From positions 16,947,631-17,011,630 of the forward strand of contig NC_134569.1 of the NCBI RefSeq assembly GCF_050947875.1: a stretch of DNA of 64,000 nucleotides, written 5' to 3'. Every line of letters begins with the position of its first letter. Positions within the stretch are counted from its first letter, which is position 1. Positions 1 through 12,309 of this stretch are shown here, in pieces. Source of the stretch: Dermacentor variabilis (lineage: Eukaryota > Arthropoda > Arachnida > Ixodida > Ixodidae). The notes below the pieces were generated by a model. The model ran no database searches, was not told the DNA's origin, and saw nothing but the letters and a program-made list of their open reading frames with translations. The position numbers and the translations under genes are program-made.

Positions 1-3000
1 TAATTAGCACTGCAAAATTGGTCATAAAATCCGGAGCTGATGTGAGCACGTCAGCTCAGACCATGGCTCATACCCGCCTCCTCAGGGCTCTCGGAGGAAC
101 ACCCCACAAAAAAATTATTGTTTTCAGTTTTGGTTTTACACGTGGGAAACACGTTTTACTTTGTGGGATCAATTGACGACGCCAGGGCCGAAAGGGTTAA
201 CATCCCCAAGTAAAGAACACTCTCAGGTGAGACTGCAGTTGCTTCGTAGGATGCCGAGCTGCAGTGATGCACGCAGTCGCCAACAGAGAGGACACGATAC
301 GGCGCGCCATCGGGCTCCGTGCCGTGTGGTGCAGGCGAGCTCCCGCAATCTGCTCGTCTTGGCGCGCACGTGCCAGAAGGCCAGCGGTTCACTCGACGGC
401 GTCATCGTCTTTAATCGCCGTTAAAACGCGGAAGTTCTGTCGTTCTCGATGCGAGGGAAATCTTTCTGGCACACGCGACGCTAGCATATTACGGGACGCC
501 GGAAAGTTGCCAGGGTAATTGCGCAAGAGGTGGAACAAGCTTTCGCTGCCAGTATCACTTGACGTCATGTGTATAGATACAGCATCCCGGCCGTGGGAAC
601 ATTTAGGCGCTCGTTCGCGAGCTGTTTTTGCATGTTAATTTCTTTCGCTCTTGAAATGTTATAGTGTTTTGCAAAAACAACCATTAGAGGCCAGTTCTTT
701 GTCTTCAGCTTCATTGTTCCACATAAAAGGTGCAGTCATGGACAATGCAAGCGATTCAGGAACAAGAAATAGACGACTGCCAGGATGTCCAGAAATTTAG
801 CACGATGCCATTAAGTCTTATTCGTAACCACCAGTGTTCATTTCGAATTATAGCCATCGACAGTGAACGCAGATTCGCAGTGCGCTCAACCAATACGAGA
901 CATTATGTCGGCGATCAGCTAACAGTAACGTTGGCTCGCCATGGTCAATGAAGCATTTGCGCATTGCAGGAAAGTCAGACTGAAATTCGCGAAAGTCTCG
1001 TAAGGAAGGCAGGTCACGTTAGATGAACGCCGCAGTAACGGCGTAGGTAGAATAACGTGAAAAGGAAGAAGGAAAGAAAGAAAGGAAGACATAAAAAGAT
1101 GCGTAGGTTGAAAGTAGGAATACGTTACTGGAAGGGGCAGTTAAAGACTGTCCTGTAAACGTGCTGGCCCGTGAAACGCACCAACTGCGTGATTATCGTC
1201 GCAGCGGCAAGACAGAGAAAGGGTAAGGAACAGAATAAAATTATCAGCCGCAGAGCAAGAGAACGAAACAACAACGCGATATCGCATTATAGTCGCTCCT
1301 GCATTACCTTAGCCGAAGGTGTTCACCATATTCGTTTCTTTATACCGTTATACCGAATCAATTCCATTCTCCAATGGCGGAAATAGACTATAGCTGGATA
1401 ATTTGCCACTTGAGCATCTCCACAGCTCCACCGGCGACCGTAATCAACACAGAACACTAAACACAGCGTTATGCGGGGCTCAGGTGGACCACGTCAACGT
1501 GTGCTCTGCGCGCGCAGATAAGATTCCCCCGTTGCGGATCGCGGTATCCGAACCGAGCCCCGCGCTCTACTAAAGTCCTTGGATGCTATCGCTACATTTC
1601 ACCGGAACGTTCGGGGATTTGTGTAACATGCATACCGAAGCAGAAGCACGGGCCACACTTTCCCTAGGCGACGGCCTCGCTGTCCTCAAAAGTGAGCATG
1701 ACGTTGGACAAGCTTCTGCGCACGCGCTGCGGCGCACCTTGCCCGAAAGATGTCCTTGCCTCGCGCGGGTGCACGCAGCGCGACGACGGCTCTTGAGGCG
1801 CACGTTACGTATGGGACAAGGCACAGCGTTGAAGCACGAGCGAGCGGCGCTGCCAGCAAACGCCCCTGCGAGAAGCCTTTCGTCGTAATCGTCTCGACTC
1901 GCTGTACAGCTCTTCGCATCGCGGGCAGTAAATGCGCGTCGGAGACCGTTTGCACGAGGAGCTTTCTATATGCTGGCAGGAACCGCGTAAAATACTGCTG
2001 CTGCGAAGGCCATGCACGCCTCCCACGTGATGCATTCTGGAATCCGTGGAGCGTCCGCTACTAGACGAGAAATAATATAAAGAAAGCTCCTCCCTCCCAC
2101 ACTGAAGAAAGCACAACGTCGAGCTGGTGCGCAGCAGTCTCATTTTTCCGTTTGGTTTGCTGTGACTGTACTATTTCACAAGAATGTGGCAGGCGTCTAA
2201 CTTGTCATGAGCAAACTGTGGCTGCCTGTGTCGTAACCGTCTTCTCAGTTTACGCAGAAGTCGTGTTTTGAACATCTGCTACGCATCATCCCTTGCGTCT
2301 CTGCGTCAAATGGTGCACACACGGAGCAGGCCTTCTTAACCGCGCTGCGTTTCCTTTTTTTTTATTTTTGCCTACACGTCAGTTGCGGGTTTCTCGCACC
2401 GCAAATGAAACCGCTCTAACGAACATCGTTTGCGTACGTGGTTCTAATACGACGGCTGCGGTCCGCGTGGCTTCACCCTATGTGATTTTCAGCGCAGCCT
2501 TCATCTCCAGACAGTGTCTGGGAAAAGGCATGCTGACACTCAAACATGGTGATCTCGGGGGCTCCTTTCGAAGAGGCAGGTATGCGAGGCTGCTTATCTG
2601 CAGTTACAGTAGCATGGCCAAAAGTGTGTAACTGCAAGCGCTCCTCCAGTTTTTGTGCGTTTTACCAGACAGGCTGCTCACCTGAATTTATGAATATAGC
2701 CTCTACAATTCAGTAAGAAAGGCTGTTCCAACGTGGCTCTGTTGTATTTCGTCACAGAAGTGCAGTGGTTTTCAGCTGCGAAATTGCTCCGTCCTGGCGC
2801 TGAACCTTCAAGGGGGGAGAAGCAAAGCAGAACCGTTGCTTTGCTAAACACTGTGGCAACAGCCTGACTCGGCCATTACACGATAAAATATACCTGCGGT
2901 GCGAATGACGTCTACCTCGCAAAGGCCCGAAAAAGGCTCACCTCCTAAGCTGGCGAGCCGGCAACTTACCGCGCAAGAGTAACGCAGCTACTCGCTAAAC

Positions 3001-3430
3001 TTACACAGCAACACAATCGTGCCAGCTCAGCATCATCTCATCCGCTTGCTTCTTTTGCTCCGTGTGTACGTTTTGGGACAGACAACACCCACCACGAGCT
3101 TCGCTCGCGCCAACAAGGCCTGCAATGCCACTTCCTCTCCCGCTACTTTCCCGGCCCCTTCTCGCGGAATGTACGCCCGCCCGCGCGCCAGCGATCTTCG
3201 CCGTTTATAACGGCGTCTGTAGCCAGCATTACGACGTGTGGGTGCATCGCAGACGCCAGTCGCCCGCGCAAGTCCCTGGGATGGGGCGCCAAGGGGCTCC
3301 ATCCGAGGCGCTTCTTCCGCATGGGCGACCTTAACCAAAGGAAACGAAAGGAATAGGCATACTAATATGCATTTGGAAAAGAAATGAGAAAACACAGGAC
3401 CGCTTGGATCGGGCCCACACTGCCGTTTCG
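1..3430. other. No recognisable gene, upstream intergenic DNA
   Basis: I see no reading frame with a recognisable domain and no clear element ends. A purine-rich GGAA/GAAA tract lies at about 1,057-1,098. Short ORFs on both strands at 1.57-2.15 kb overlap each other in GC-rich sequence and look fortuitous. Confidence 0.5.
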
Positions 3431-3437
3431 GCAAGCG

Positions 3438-3447
3438 TATATATAAG
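3438..3447 (+). promoter_or_regulatory. Candidate TATA box (TATATATAAG)
   Basis: TATATATAAG is followed about 32 bases later by ATG at 3,479, which opens a short hydrophobic reading frame. The spacing would allow a start site near 3,468 and a very short leader. No arthropod initiator (TCAGT) sits at the expected distance; the nearest, at about 3,492, is too far downstream. The motif alone could be chance in this AT/GC-mixed sequence. Confidence 0.22.
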
Positions 3448-3478
3448 CGTGGGCTGGCCGCAAGAATCTTGGAGCCTG

Positions 3479-3544
3479 ATGCGAGGTTTCCTCAGTCTCA
3501 TCGTGTTGGTCGGTGTATGGAAAATGTTGGCATCTAGCACGTGA
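3479..3544 (+). CDS. Candidate signal-peptide exon, possibly a gene's first exon
   Basis: The ATG opens 21 codons beginning MRGFLSLIVLVGVW, a basic residue followed by a hydrophobic core as in a secretory signal. The frame then stops at TGA 3,542-3,544. It contains a possible splice donor (GTCG followed by GTGTAT at about 3,512), so it could be the first exon of a secreted-protein gene whose other exons are not recognisable. It lies 32 bases after a TATA-like box. No conserved protein follows within the next kilobase, where LINE sequence begins. A chance occurrence is at least as likely. Confidence 0.18.
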   Translation: MRGFLSLIVLVGVWKMLASST

Positions 3545-4560
3545 TCTCGCGTGAGACCTTCTTTATTGTCACTGATGTTGTCTCGGGCTCGTGAAACCGT
3601 GATAACAGTGAAGCGTGGGAGCTGCCTTCGCGGGCTTCTCTAAGGTCGGAGACACCATAGAGGCAGTGCATGAAGCCAACGCAACAACGACCGAGGAAAT
3701 GACGACCACTGACGATAATGGTGACGGGCTTACCAAGCATCTGTTGCAGGGCCAACGAAATATCGAAAGCGAAACTGCATAGTGGACCTCTCAAATGGCC
3801 ACGACAAGATGCGTGCTGGAACACTCGATGATCACGCGCCTAACGGCTACATGGGAGCGCGGGGCGAAACGAGGAAGTAATCGGCGCTCGTATGTCGGGC
3901 CGGTTATTGTATGCCGCAAAGAGGCGCATGTGAGACGTGTTTGCTGCAACCTCTACGCATCCGTCCAGCCCACGCGCCGTTGGAGGACGGTTTCAGAAAG
4001 TGCCCTTGGCAGCTCGAGTAACGGAGATGTGCCGTTACGCAAAGCGAAACAAACCAATAGGGCTCCTGGCGTGGGAATACACCGCCGCGGTGGGCAGACC
4101 GGGCTGGAGAACACACAGCGAGCGCCCGAGACTAAACTTGCCCCCGCGGGCAAGGCCGGGTACCGACGATTATAAGGCGTTCCAGCGCACGATTGTGGGA
4201 CACGTTTGGCCACAGTCTATCGCTATATAGTCGCACTCCGGATAACTTGAAGCGATCTGGTAAAAGAGCACGCGTGCAACCAATAGACAGTGTTTGCTTC
4301 AGAGGTTACGCCATGGTGTCATTTTGTCGTCAAGAAGCTTTGTGCGCGTATACAGACACAATGTAGAGAGCCGGAAAGAAACGCAAGCTGTTGCAGGCAT
4401 GTGAAAGGCCTTTCGTTATGTAGGTTCTTGAAAAGAGCGCCCTTTTCACCACAGTAACTTCGGAACGACCACAAAAATTGTTCGACGTCTCCTGTCTCAC
4501 TGCACGCAAGAAAGCATCACGCCGTTTTACATTTCTAAGAGACACTGATCTGTTCGACAG
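3545..4560. other. No gene recognised
   Basis: Overlapping short ORFs on both strands at 3.8-4.2 kb show no domain or signal peptide. The sequence is unremarkable up to the 5' truncation point of the LINE that follows. Confidence 0.5.
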
Positions 4561-4564
4561 CTGG

Positions 4565-7500
4565 TAAATACTCTAATGACGCTACAACAGACGCTCCGTA
4601 GGGTGGCCACGCTCGTCCGCAAAGATTTGGCAACAACCCTCACAGTGCTCCCCGGTGAGGAAATCCCACATCTCATCACCACGATATGGCCTGTCAAGAA
4701 GGGAAGACCTAAACAAGTCGTATGCAACGTATACAGTCCCCCCCGCGACAGAAAGGCTGACTTCGCGTCATTGTTCCGGCACCTACAGGGAATGCTGGAG
4801 CACCGCGATCGCCTAATTATAACCGGAGATTTCAATGCAAAGCACAACACGTGGGGCTACTCGACAGCAGACACCAAGGGCGCCAAGCTCTTAGAAGCCA
4901 TCGAGCGCCACGAATACACACTAATTACAGTACCAGGTACGCCTACTCGAATAGGAAACAGTGCCAGCAGGGACACGACTCCTGATATCACCATCACCAA
5001 CGATACCGTGGGAACAAGCTGGAGGGTCCTAGACGACTCACTGGGTAGTGATCACTACATTATCGAAATCACCAGCGCCTCGGCCAAACTACGCCGACCC
5101 CTAGGGAAGGCCAAAATTACAAATTGGCCTAAGTTTAGGGAGAGGCAACAGCTCGATTTAGATACAAGTCTGCCCTTCCCGGAACATCAAGGCCGCTTAA
5201 CCACGATCAAGGAGTGGGCCAAACGCATCAAAGAACTATATGACGCCAACACTAAAGTGTACCAAACCGATACCGACACGCCGGCAATCGACAACCATCT
5301 AATACACTTATGGGAAGCATGCAGAGGCCTCACAAGAAGATGGCGCAAACAGAAGCTAAATCGCAAACTTAGACTTAGGATTTCAAACGTCACTAAACAG
5401 GCCAACGATTATGCCCTGAAGGTTCACAGGGACAATTGGCGCACGTTCTGCGATTCGCTTAAAGGCACGCTAAGCACCAAAAAGACATGGAACATACTCC
5501 GCAGCATCATCGATCCTTCAAACACCAAAACAGAAACAAACACAACCCTACAAAAACTCGTTGGAGAATATCCGGGAACCGAGGATGAACTCATACAGGA
5601 ACTCCAGCAAACGTACGCGGGAATCCGGACCGGGCATCCGAAACCATACCCTCAATATCCGGGAGCTCCGAACGAGATACTTGATGCACCCATCACGTAT
5701 GCGGAGGTATACGCGGCAGCACAGAGCTTCAAGAAAAACACGGCACCGGGTCCCGACGGGATCACCAACGCCATCTTGAGAAACCTAAGCGATGAAACCC
5801 TGCGAGCCTTTACAAAGCAGCTGAACGAAGAAATATGGGCACCGGGCGGAACATTACCCGAGGAATGGACTACAGCTCACATAGTGCTTATACCCAAACC
5901 AGGAAAACCGCGCAGGCTCGATCAATTACGACCGATCTCGCTTACGTCTTGCCTAGGCAAGCTTCTTGAACGAATTGTACTCACTCGAATGGAACAACAC
6001 ATGGAAGAACATGGACTACACCCCAATTGCATGTACGGATTTCGGAAAGGCATGTCATCACAGGATGTCTTCCTCCTCCTCAAGGAAGAGGTCCTCAACC
6101 CACAACCGGGCAGCAACAACAACATACTCCTAGCCCTCGACGTAGAAAAAGCATTTGATAATATAGCACACGAAACCATCCTAGATGGCCTCGCCGCCAT
6201 AGGATGCGGAGAGCGAGTATACCATTATGTCGTGGCTTTTCTCAGCCACCGCAAAGCTCGCATCGGCATAGCAGGCGTACAATCGGACATATATGACCTA
6301 CCGCAGAAGGGTACTCCGCAAGGGTCAATATTATCTCCTTTCCTCTTCAACATCGGACTTAGAAAACTTGCTTTACAACTGGAAAACATCCCAAAACTCG
6401 GATGTGCCTTCTATGCCGACGATATCACTCTATGGGCAACCAAGGGTTCATACGGCGACAGAGAAAACACGTTACTCACAGCTATCGGATACATCGAGTC
6501 ATACCTAACCACAGCAGGAATGAGGTGTGCCCCACACATGTCGGAGTACCTTCAAGTCCGGCCTAAGCAAACTAAGGAACATCGAGCCCCGCCAATACAT
6601 CTTGAGATTGCCGGGCAACCTATAAAGCGCGTCCCGACCGCACGCATACTAGGTATGCACATCCAGGAGAACAACGGCATAAAGCTAGCCTCAGAGAAAT
6701 TAAATCACGTTATAAGAAGCACCTCATCACTCATCGCCAGAGTAGCGCGCAGCAAAGATGGTTTCACAGAGGACGAAACCTTAAGACTGGTACAAGCCCT
6801 CGTCATCAGCCGTGTCACGTACGCGCTACCGTATCAAGTCAAGCGCAAAAGCGAGACAGAACGCATGGACACTCTTATAAGAACCGCGTACAAAACGGCC
6901 TTACAGCTACCGTCAAGCACAAGCACAAAGAAATTACTAGCGCTAGGCGTATACAACACCTTTGAGGAGCTAGCAAGTGCCACGCTCATAGCGCAGAGGG
7001 AGCGCCTCAACAAGACTCAACAGGGAAGACACCTTCTTCAACGGCTAGGGTACCCGCTGACACCTCAGTACTGCAAAGAAGAAACACAACTCTTGCCTAA
7101 CCACATTAGAGAGAACATTGTAGTAGACCCTATCCCCAAGAACATGCACCCCACCCACAATCAGGAAAGAAGAGCAGCGCGTGCCCGCATGTTGCACAAA
7201 CGTTGTTTCAGAGACCCGGATACGTACTACACGGACGCTAGCCCGTATCCCTCGTCGCCACGTTGCGGGCTTAAATACACAATCGCGGTTGTCAATCAGG
7301 GGAACCTGGTAGCCTCAGCCTCCATCCGCGCCACATGCAGCGCAGTAGCAGAAGCAGCAGCAATCGCTCTCGCACTTCGCGACGCTGAGAGCAAGGGAAG
7401 GTCCGCCCGTGTACTGACTCACAAGCGGCTTGTCGTTTATACCTGAATGGAACACTCCCTATACAAGCCATTCGAATCCTTGGTCGCACACTACAATGGA

Positions 7501-8100
7501 CCCATGGTATCGTCTGGTGCCCCGGGCACGAAGGCCTGCGGGGCAACGAAGAGGCGGACTGCGCAGCTCGAGGTCTCACTAGCCGAGCGGCAGACCACAC
7601 CGTTCTTCAGCCCCCGACAGACCGACGAGCGACCCACGAGTTATTAACGACAGGTCAACAAATACTGCAGGACCAACGGCTCGGAAGAACGCAATACGCT
7701 CCCCCACACAAAGCTCTCAATAAACTCCAGGCAAGGGACTGGCGCCGCCTGCAAACTAACACATACCCACACTTGTCTCGTCTACACGCAATCTACCCAG
7801 ACAGTTATACGTCCCGAACATGTCCCTGGTGTAGCAACCACACAGCGACACTCGCGCACATAACACATGAATGCACTGACCGTCCGGGCGACGCAATTTC
7901 GCCACGAGTCACAACACACACCCTCACTACGTGGTCTTGGGAGGCGAGACTCTCCGAACTGGACCTGGGAAGCCAACTGGCGACCCTCGACCAGGCCCGG
8001 CGAGCCGCGATCGCCAGTGGAGCCCTGTCAGAGGGAACCACCCAGGAATAAACCGCGCAACGGTTTCTGCAATAATAAAGTTTCTCCTCCTCCTCCTCCT
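4565..8100 (+). mobile_element. I-like LINE (EN-RT-RNase H), 5'-truncated, nearly intact
   Basis: This non-LTR retrotransposon copy lacks its 5' end: the endonuclease starts in mid-domain at about 4,576 and no ORF1 is visible. From there the order is apurinic endonuclease, reverse transcriptase, RNase H and a C-terminal Cys/His zinc-binding tail. The 3' UTR is only about 30 nt, has AATAAAG at about 8,076, and ends in a (TCC)n tract at about 8,083-8,100 that probably serves as the simple-repeat tail of this LINE family. A single frameshift near 7,415 is the only lesion I found over 3.5 kb, which suggests a recent insertion. RNase H plus the zinc tail points to the I superfamily; the exact clade is not resolved. 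No target duplication was found. Confidence 0.93.
4576..8051 (+). pseudogene. LINE ORF2 polyprotein, one frameshift
   Basis: The first 956 codons are open. The endonuclease shows GDFNAKHNTWG at residues 84-94 and a C-terminal SDHY near 158. The reverse transcriptase has APGPDG at 390-395, the catalytic YADD at 613-616 and GTPQGSILSPFLFN from 579. RNase H begins at YTDAS (about 885), with its Glu in AVAEAAAIALAL. Near 7,411-7,420 a 1-nt (or 4-nt) deletion shifts the frame. The shifted frame stays open from there to 8,051 and supplies the remaining RNase H motifs (LTDSQ, WCPGHEG, NEEAD) and then a CPWC...H...HEC zinc tail. The apparent stop at 7,444 is therefore a consequence of the shift and not a real end. 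Only the N-terminal part of the endonuclease is absent. Confidence 0.93.
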
Positions 8101-8104
8101 CAGG

Positions 8105-8800
8105 CTCAATTACCGACTTCGATCGCCAGGCTAAACCCGCCTGCAGCTACAACACACCACCGCCACAGCCGAAAAGAAGGTCGCAGAAAGTAGTGGTGAC
8201 GCGTTACAGCTTAACCGTAGTTTAACATGATAACGTCACATGACCGTGTCACTAGCTAGCAGTGAAACCGAAAAGAAGAGATTCCGGCGCGTTGCTCCCG
8301 ATGGCCACATGAGGAAGTGCAACATAATGCTGTTTTCCTGAAACATTGGTATTGCATGCGTGTATAAGCTACGAACTTCGATGGCTGAATAATATTCCTG
8401 CGTTATGTGTGCAGATTTTGGCTTTTTGTTTAATTTGTACAATCATATTCCTTCATATAACCCAGTTACGTGCACACATGCTCATATTATTTCGCGCTAA
8501 CTCGTTTATAGCCACATCTGGCTTGTAAACAGAGCACAGTAGCTTTTAAGTCGCTATAGTGACTTTTGGACTGTACCCTCCAGCATATATGTTGGGAAAA
8601 ATTCTCTGAAACTGGTCTTTCGCAGGCACACGAATGCGCACATTGCACGTATATGGCATGCAGGAATGAAAGCCACTCTAACTGGGATATACCACTGTAC
8701 TTTCAACAAAACTGTCTCTGCCGCTAGTGAATTGGCATTTACGAACGACTTCGTGAAATACCGCGATACTATCGAATTATAGGAGAATAAGCGGCCGTTT
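8105..8800. other. No gene recognised
   Basis: AT-richer sequence after the LINE tail. Short ORFs on both strands have no recognisable features. Confidence 0.5.
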
Positions 8801-8804
8801 CACC

Positions 8805-9155
8805 TTTTTCTGGAGCGCAGCTCCCAGGCGGCTGTTCCCGAGTTGAGCTTCGGCGTCGGCGTAACTGAGCGAACGGGCACAGCGAAGGATGAAAGAGCGA
8901 ACACAGAACGCAGCGGGACATGAAAGACGGCGACAGCGATGAAAGCGCGACGAGGAAAGCGCAGGAGGAGGGCGAAAGGGCGAGGAGGAAAGCGGAGTGC
9001 CGCACGAGCCGTGCTCAACGGCGTAGACCAAGAATGCGGCGAGTGCGTCCGCCGAAAGCACATGTATGGAAACAAAGCGCCGGCGTAGGTTTCGAACCTA
9101 CTGCGCAGGCGCTATTTCGCCTGCGCCACCGCTGCTGGAGAATGCGCTCCGCGCG
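8805..9155 (-). mobile_element. tRNA-headed SINE, family C copy 1
   Basis: Read on the minus strand, 9,140-9,082 is tRNA-like: an A-box-like TGGCGCAGGCG is followed by a B box GGTTCGAAACC. A body continues leftward with a conserved stretch about 100 bp into the element (cgctttcctcctcgcc type). Related sequence recurs at 52,250-52,415 (head plus body) and 43,195-43,370 (body only), so this is a dispersed family. A short (GAT)n run at 9,155-9,170 abuts the head. The left boundary is approximate. It is not a functional tRNA gene, since no acceptor stem forms. Confidence 0.6.
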
Positions 9156-9394
9156 ATGATGATGATGATGTCCTTGATGAGTTTGGCGCTTACCCACTCG
9201 CGGGGATTGGCCAAGAGTCGGGCAGACTTTGCTTAAGTGTTCAGAAAATGGAGGTAACAACGTAAAATTTTGCTACATGAATTTAGGCGAGAGAAAATCG
9301 AAACGGTTCAGTAGACAGTCATGCTACGTAGAAGAAAAAAAAATTATCTATAATATATCAATGCGGCAATAGAGGAGGAATAAATAGAATAATA

Positions 9395-12015
9395 CGGTCA
9401 TCAATGAAATCGGTTTGATTCAATAATAAATTTTTCTAAGGCGAAGCACACATTCCTGTGTGAGTGCCCAAGCACAGACGCTCCGAAAGACAGTAGTACC
9501 GGAGTGTTCAATGGCAGGCCAAGCTGTCGCACTGTAATTTCTAATGTCATTTTCCTCACGGAGGAGAAACGCCGGCATTCCAGCAACTAGTGCTCAATCG
9601 TCTCTAATGCATTGCAAAAATAGCACAATGGGGATATTGCCAGACCAGATCGGTGCATGTAAAAATTTAGATATAGGACTCGACAACGTAGTCTCGTTAA
9701 TGTAACTTCCGTTTGTCTTGTTTTGCAAAACTTCCTGCTCCAAGGGAATTGTAAGTGGCGTAGTTCCAAGGATGATTTAAGGTTCGATTGTGATGTTAAA
9801 AGGATGTATCTTCTGAACCTGGCGGACGTGATAAAACCCATCGTTGGAAGAAAGGGAAGCACTGGGCCGCTGATAGAAGCCTTGGCCAAGCTGTCTGCCA
9901 CCTCATTCATAAATATGCCTTTGTGCCCAGGTACCCATATTAATCGTAAACTTCTCAAATGACTAGGAGCCAGTGAGTAAAAAGTTTTCAATATGTGTGA
10001 CTCGCCGGGAGCAGTAAGTGAGGTGCACAGCGACAAAGAATCTGTGATTATTACCGCCGTTGTCCTGGAAGATTCTAGCTTTCGTAAAGCTAGGACAACA
10101 GCTAGGAATTCCGCTAGGTATATTGGAGTGAAGTCGGGAAGCCGAATAGAAAAAGACCTGTCCAATGATGATGAGAAAATTCCAACTCCTGCCTTTTCTT
10201 CACTCAGCGAAGCATCCGTTGCTATAATTACGTTAGTGTGGAGTTGATTCAAGTGATCCTGGAGTAAGCCGTTAAGAATATGCGAGGGAAGCTGCTTTGC
10301 ATTATCTGGGTATAGGTCATCATAAGTAATAACTAGTGAATTTGAGATGCTGTTTTCCGTGATTTTCCGTCTAACGGATTCAATAACGATTGCGATACAA
10401 TGACTTGTGGCGTGTGAAACCGTGGCCATCTGACTCCAAAAAATTGGACTCGTTGTTTGATGAAGATGGACTGGGATCTTCTTAGTGGGGATTCATAGAG
10501 CCTTATAAATGTTTGGACGGTAAGTATTTTAAATCTCATTTCAAGGGAAGGTAATCGTGCTTCCTTGTAGAGCACAGCGTTGGCTACAAACTTTGGTAGC
10601 CCCAGACATAAGCGAAGCGCTTCCCGTTCCAGCAAAACTAGTGGGCGTAGCTTGTAAGCCGCGGCGCCGGAGAATAACACACAACCGAACTCTATTATAG
10701 GTCGAATATACATGCGGTAAATCATGAGTGTGTCTCTGCGCATGCCCCATCGATAATTACTTATCCTTCGTAATATCCCCATTGCACGAGAAGCTTTTGA
10801 AGATATATGTTCAATATGCTGACGCCAATCAAGATTACTATCATAAATAATTCCAAGGTACCTGACCTTTTCCACTTGTGGGATAGTGGAATGACGGTAT
10901 GAAAGGGATATAGTAAGTGGGTCTTGTAGGGGAAAGACAAGAACGGCACTCTTATTTACATTAAGGGACAAGCGAATACTGTCCAGCCATGCTTCTAGCT
11001 TGCATAAGTATGCCTGTAAGCATTCGTACAGAGACTGAATATCCCTTGCTGATGCAAAAAACGCTATATCATCAGCGTAAACGTACGTGCTTACATTTTG
11101 ATGATGAGGAATGGAGCTGAGTAGGATGTTAAACAGCAGCGGGGACAAAACTGCCCCTTGAAGAACCCCGCGTGTTTGTCTGAATTTTCCCGATGAAATT
11201 CCGCTTTGTGCACAGTAAAACTCCCTGCCCTGCAAGAACTCGGCAGTCCACGTCACGAAGTAGTCTGGCAATCCAATATCCTGCATCCTCTTTATTAATA
11301 AAGGGTATTCCACACTATCGTATGCTTTAGAAATGTCTAATGTGACTAGGGCAGCATATTGTTTTTGGTAACGAGCCAACTGAATTCGGCTTTCTAGGTC
11401 GATATGTGCGCACCATATGGACATCCCAGGTCTAAATCCAATTTGGCAGGGCCTCAATAATTCTCTTGTGGTCACAAACTGAACCATACGTGCGTTTAAT
11501 AATCTTTCTATTAATTTTACGAAATTTGATGTTAGAGAAATAGGCCGAATATTGTCTAGGACATACCCTTTGGTTTGATCTTTCAGCAGAGGAATCACCT
11601 TCGCAATTCTCCACACAGGAGGGAACCATGCATATTGTACTGAGTAATTTATGGTATCTAACAAGCCGTTAGGAGCGACTTCAAAGAGAAGCTTAATCAT
11701 CTTGGTAGTGACTCCATCGGGACCTGGGGCTGCAGTTGATAAACAGGAAACGGCTTGGGACAATTCTGCCACGGAAAACTCTTCGAAATCTTCTGAAGTG
11801 CCCTGCGCGCAAGGAGAGAAGGGAAGAGAGGTAGCAAAGCGGGTCTCTAACCCTTGCGCGATTACATTTAGAGTGGCAGCTTTTTCACTTGTGGTTAAAA
11901 CTACCGACTCCCAGTTCAAGGGACGTGGAATCATTTTTTGTGATTTTAAAAACCGAAATAATGCACGCTTATTATTTGCTTTCGAAAGGAATTCGAAATG
12001 TCGGACATTGTAATC
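9395..12015 (-). mobile_element. I-like LINE, 5'-truncated and decayed
   Basis: A minus-strand non-LTR retrotransposon with reverse transcriptase, RNase H and a zinc-binding tail. The endonuclease is absent: the reading frame opens in the linker before the RT at about 12,010 and there joins an unrelated dispersed repeat (12,035-12,300), giving the 5' truncation point. It differs from the LINE at 4.6-8.1 kb in sequence, with a frameshift and an in-frame stop, so it belongs to another, older lineage of RNase H-bearing LINEs. The 3' UTR and tail are not well defined; T/A-rich sequence near 9,335-9,395 may be its end. Confidence 0.9.
9401..12012 (-). pseudogene. LINE ORF2 remnant (RT, RNase H, zinc tail)
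   Basis: The RT frame runs from about 12,010 down to 10,333 (533 codons after the first Met, open upstream of it). It includes APGPDGV, FRPGMS, LDISKAYDSV, a GVLQGAVLSPLLFN block and the catalytic YADD at 11,068-11,079. Between about 10,333 and 10,430 the frame shifts. The second frame carries RNase H: ATDAS near 10,210, an active-site Glu in AEFLAVVLAL, ITDSLS, and WVPGHKG near 9,925. It then has a CYFCNALETIEH zinc motif. A TAG at 9,587-9,589 interrupts that motif, and the same frame resumes with LLECRRFSS and ends at 9,401. The copy cannot be active. Confidence 0.9.
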
Positions 12016-12034
12016 GTCTTTTGCCTTACCTACC

Positions 12035-12300
12035 GTTCTTACCTACCGCGCGAGCCACGCGTTCCCTTGTTCACGTTTTCTTTCTCAGCAATGAGCGAAG
12101 CAGCCGGTGGAAATACTTCGTCTGCCGCTGCTGCTAAACGAACTGCCCGAACAGAGACTCAGCGCCGCCGCCAAGAGGACCCTGGGGTTCAGAACCAAAT
12201 TCTTTGCCACAGTGTATCGCGAATTCAAAACACCTTAAGGCTGCGCTCGAAATTGGCATCAGGGAGTATCGTAATCGTCGGTGAATGTTATCTTTCCCTT
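12035..12300 (+). repeat. Dispersed repeat, copy 1, with short basic ORF
   Basis: This segment closely resembles 53,985-54,250. Both share an Ala-rich then basic reading (AAAAKR-type, then QRRR/QRHR), followed by a block reading QNQILCH and SRIQNT. The ATG at about 12,091 opens MSEAAGGNTSS leading into that block. Similarity continues past the shared codons, so the whole segment is a repeat unit, not a domain of a host gene. It adjoins the truncated LINE. Its transposition mechanism is unknown. Confidence 0.65.
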
Positions 12301-12309
12301 GTGTCCCAG

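Noticed and set aside
3033..3434. 133-codon minus-strand ORF with a hydrophobic segment (ILVCLFLSFPLVKVAHA)
   Set aside because: The hydrophobic stretch is about 25 residues from the Met, the remainder is Arg-rich and domain-free, and overlapping ORFs exist on the + strand.
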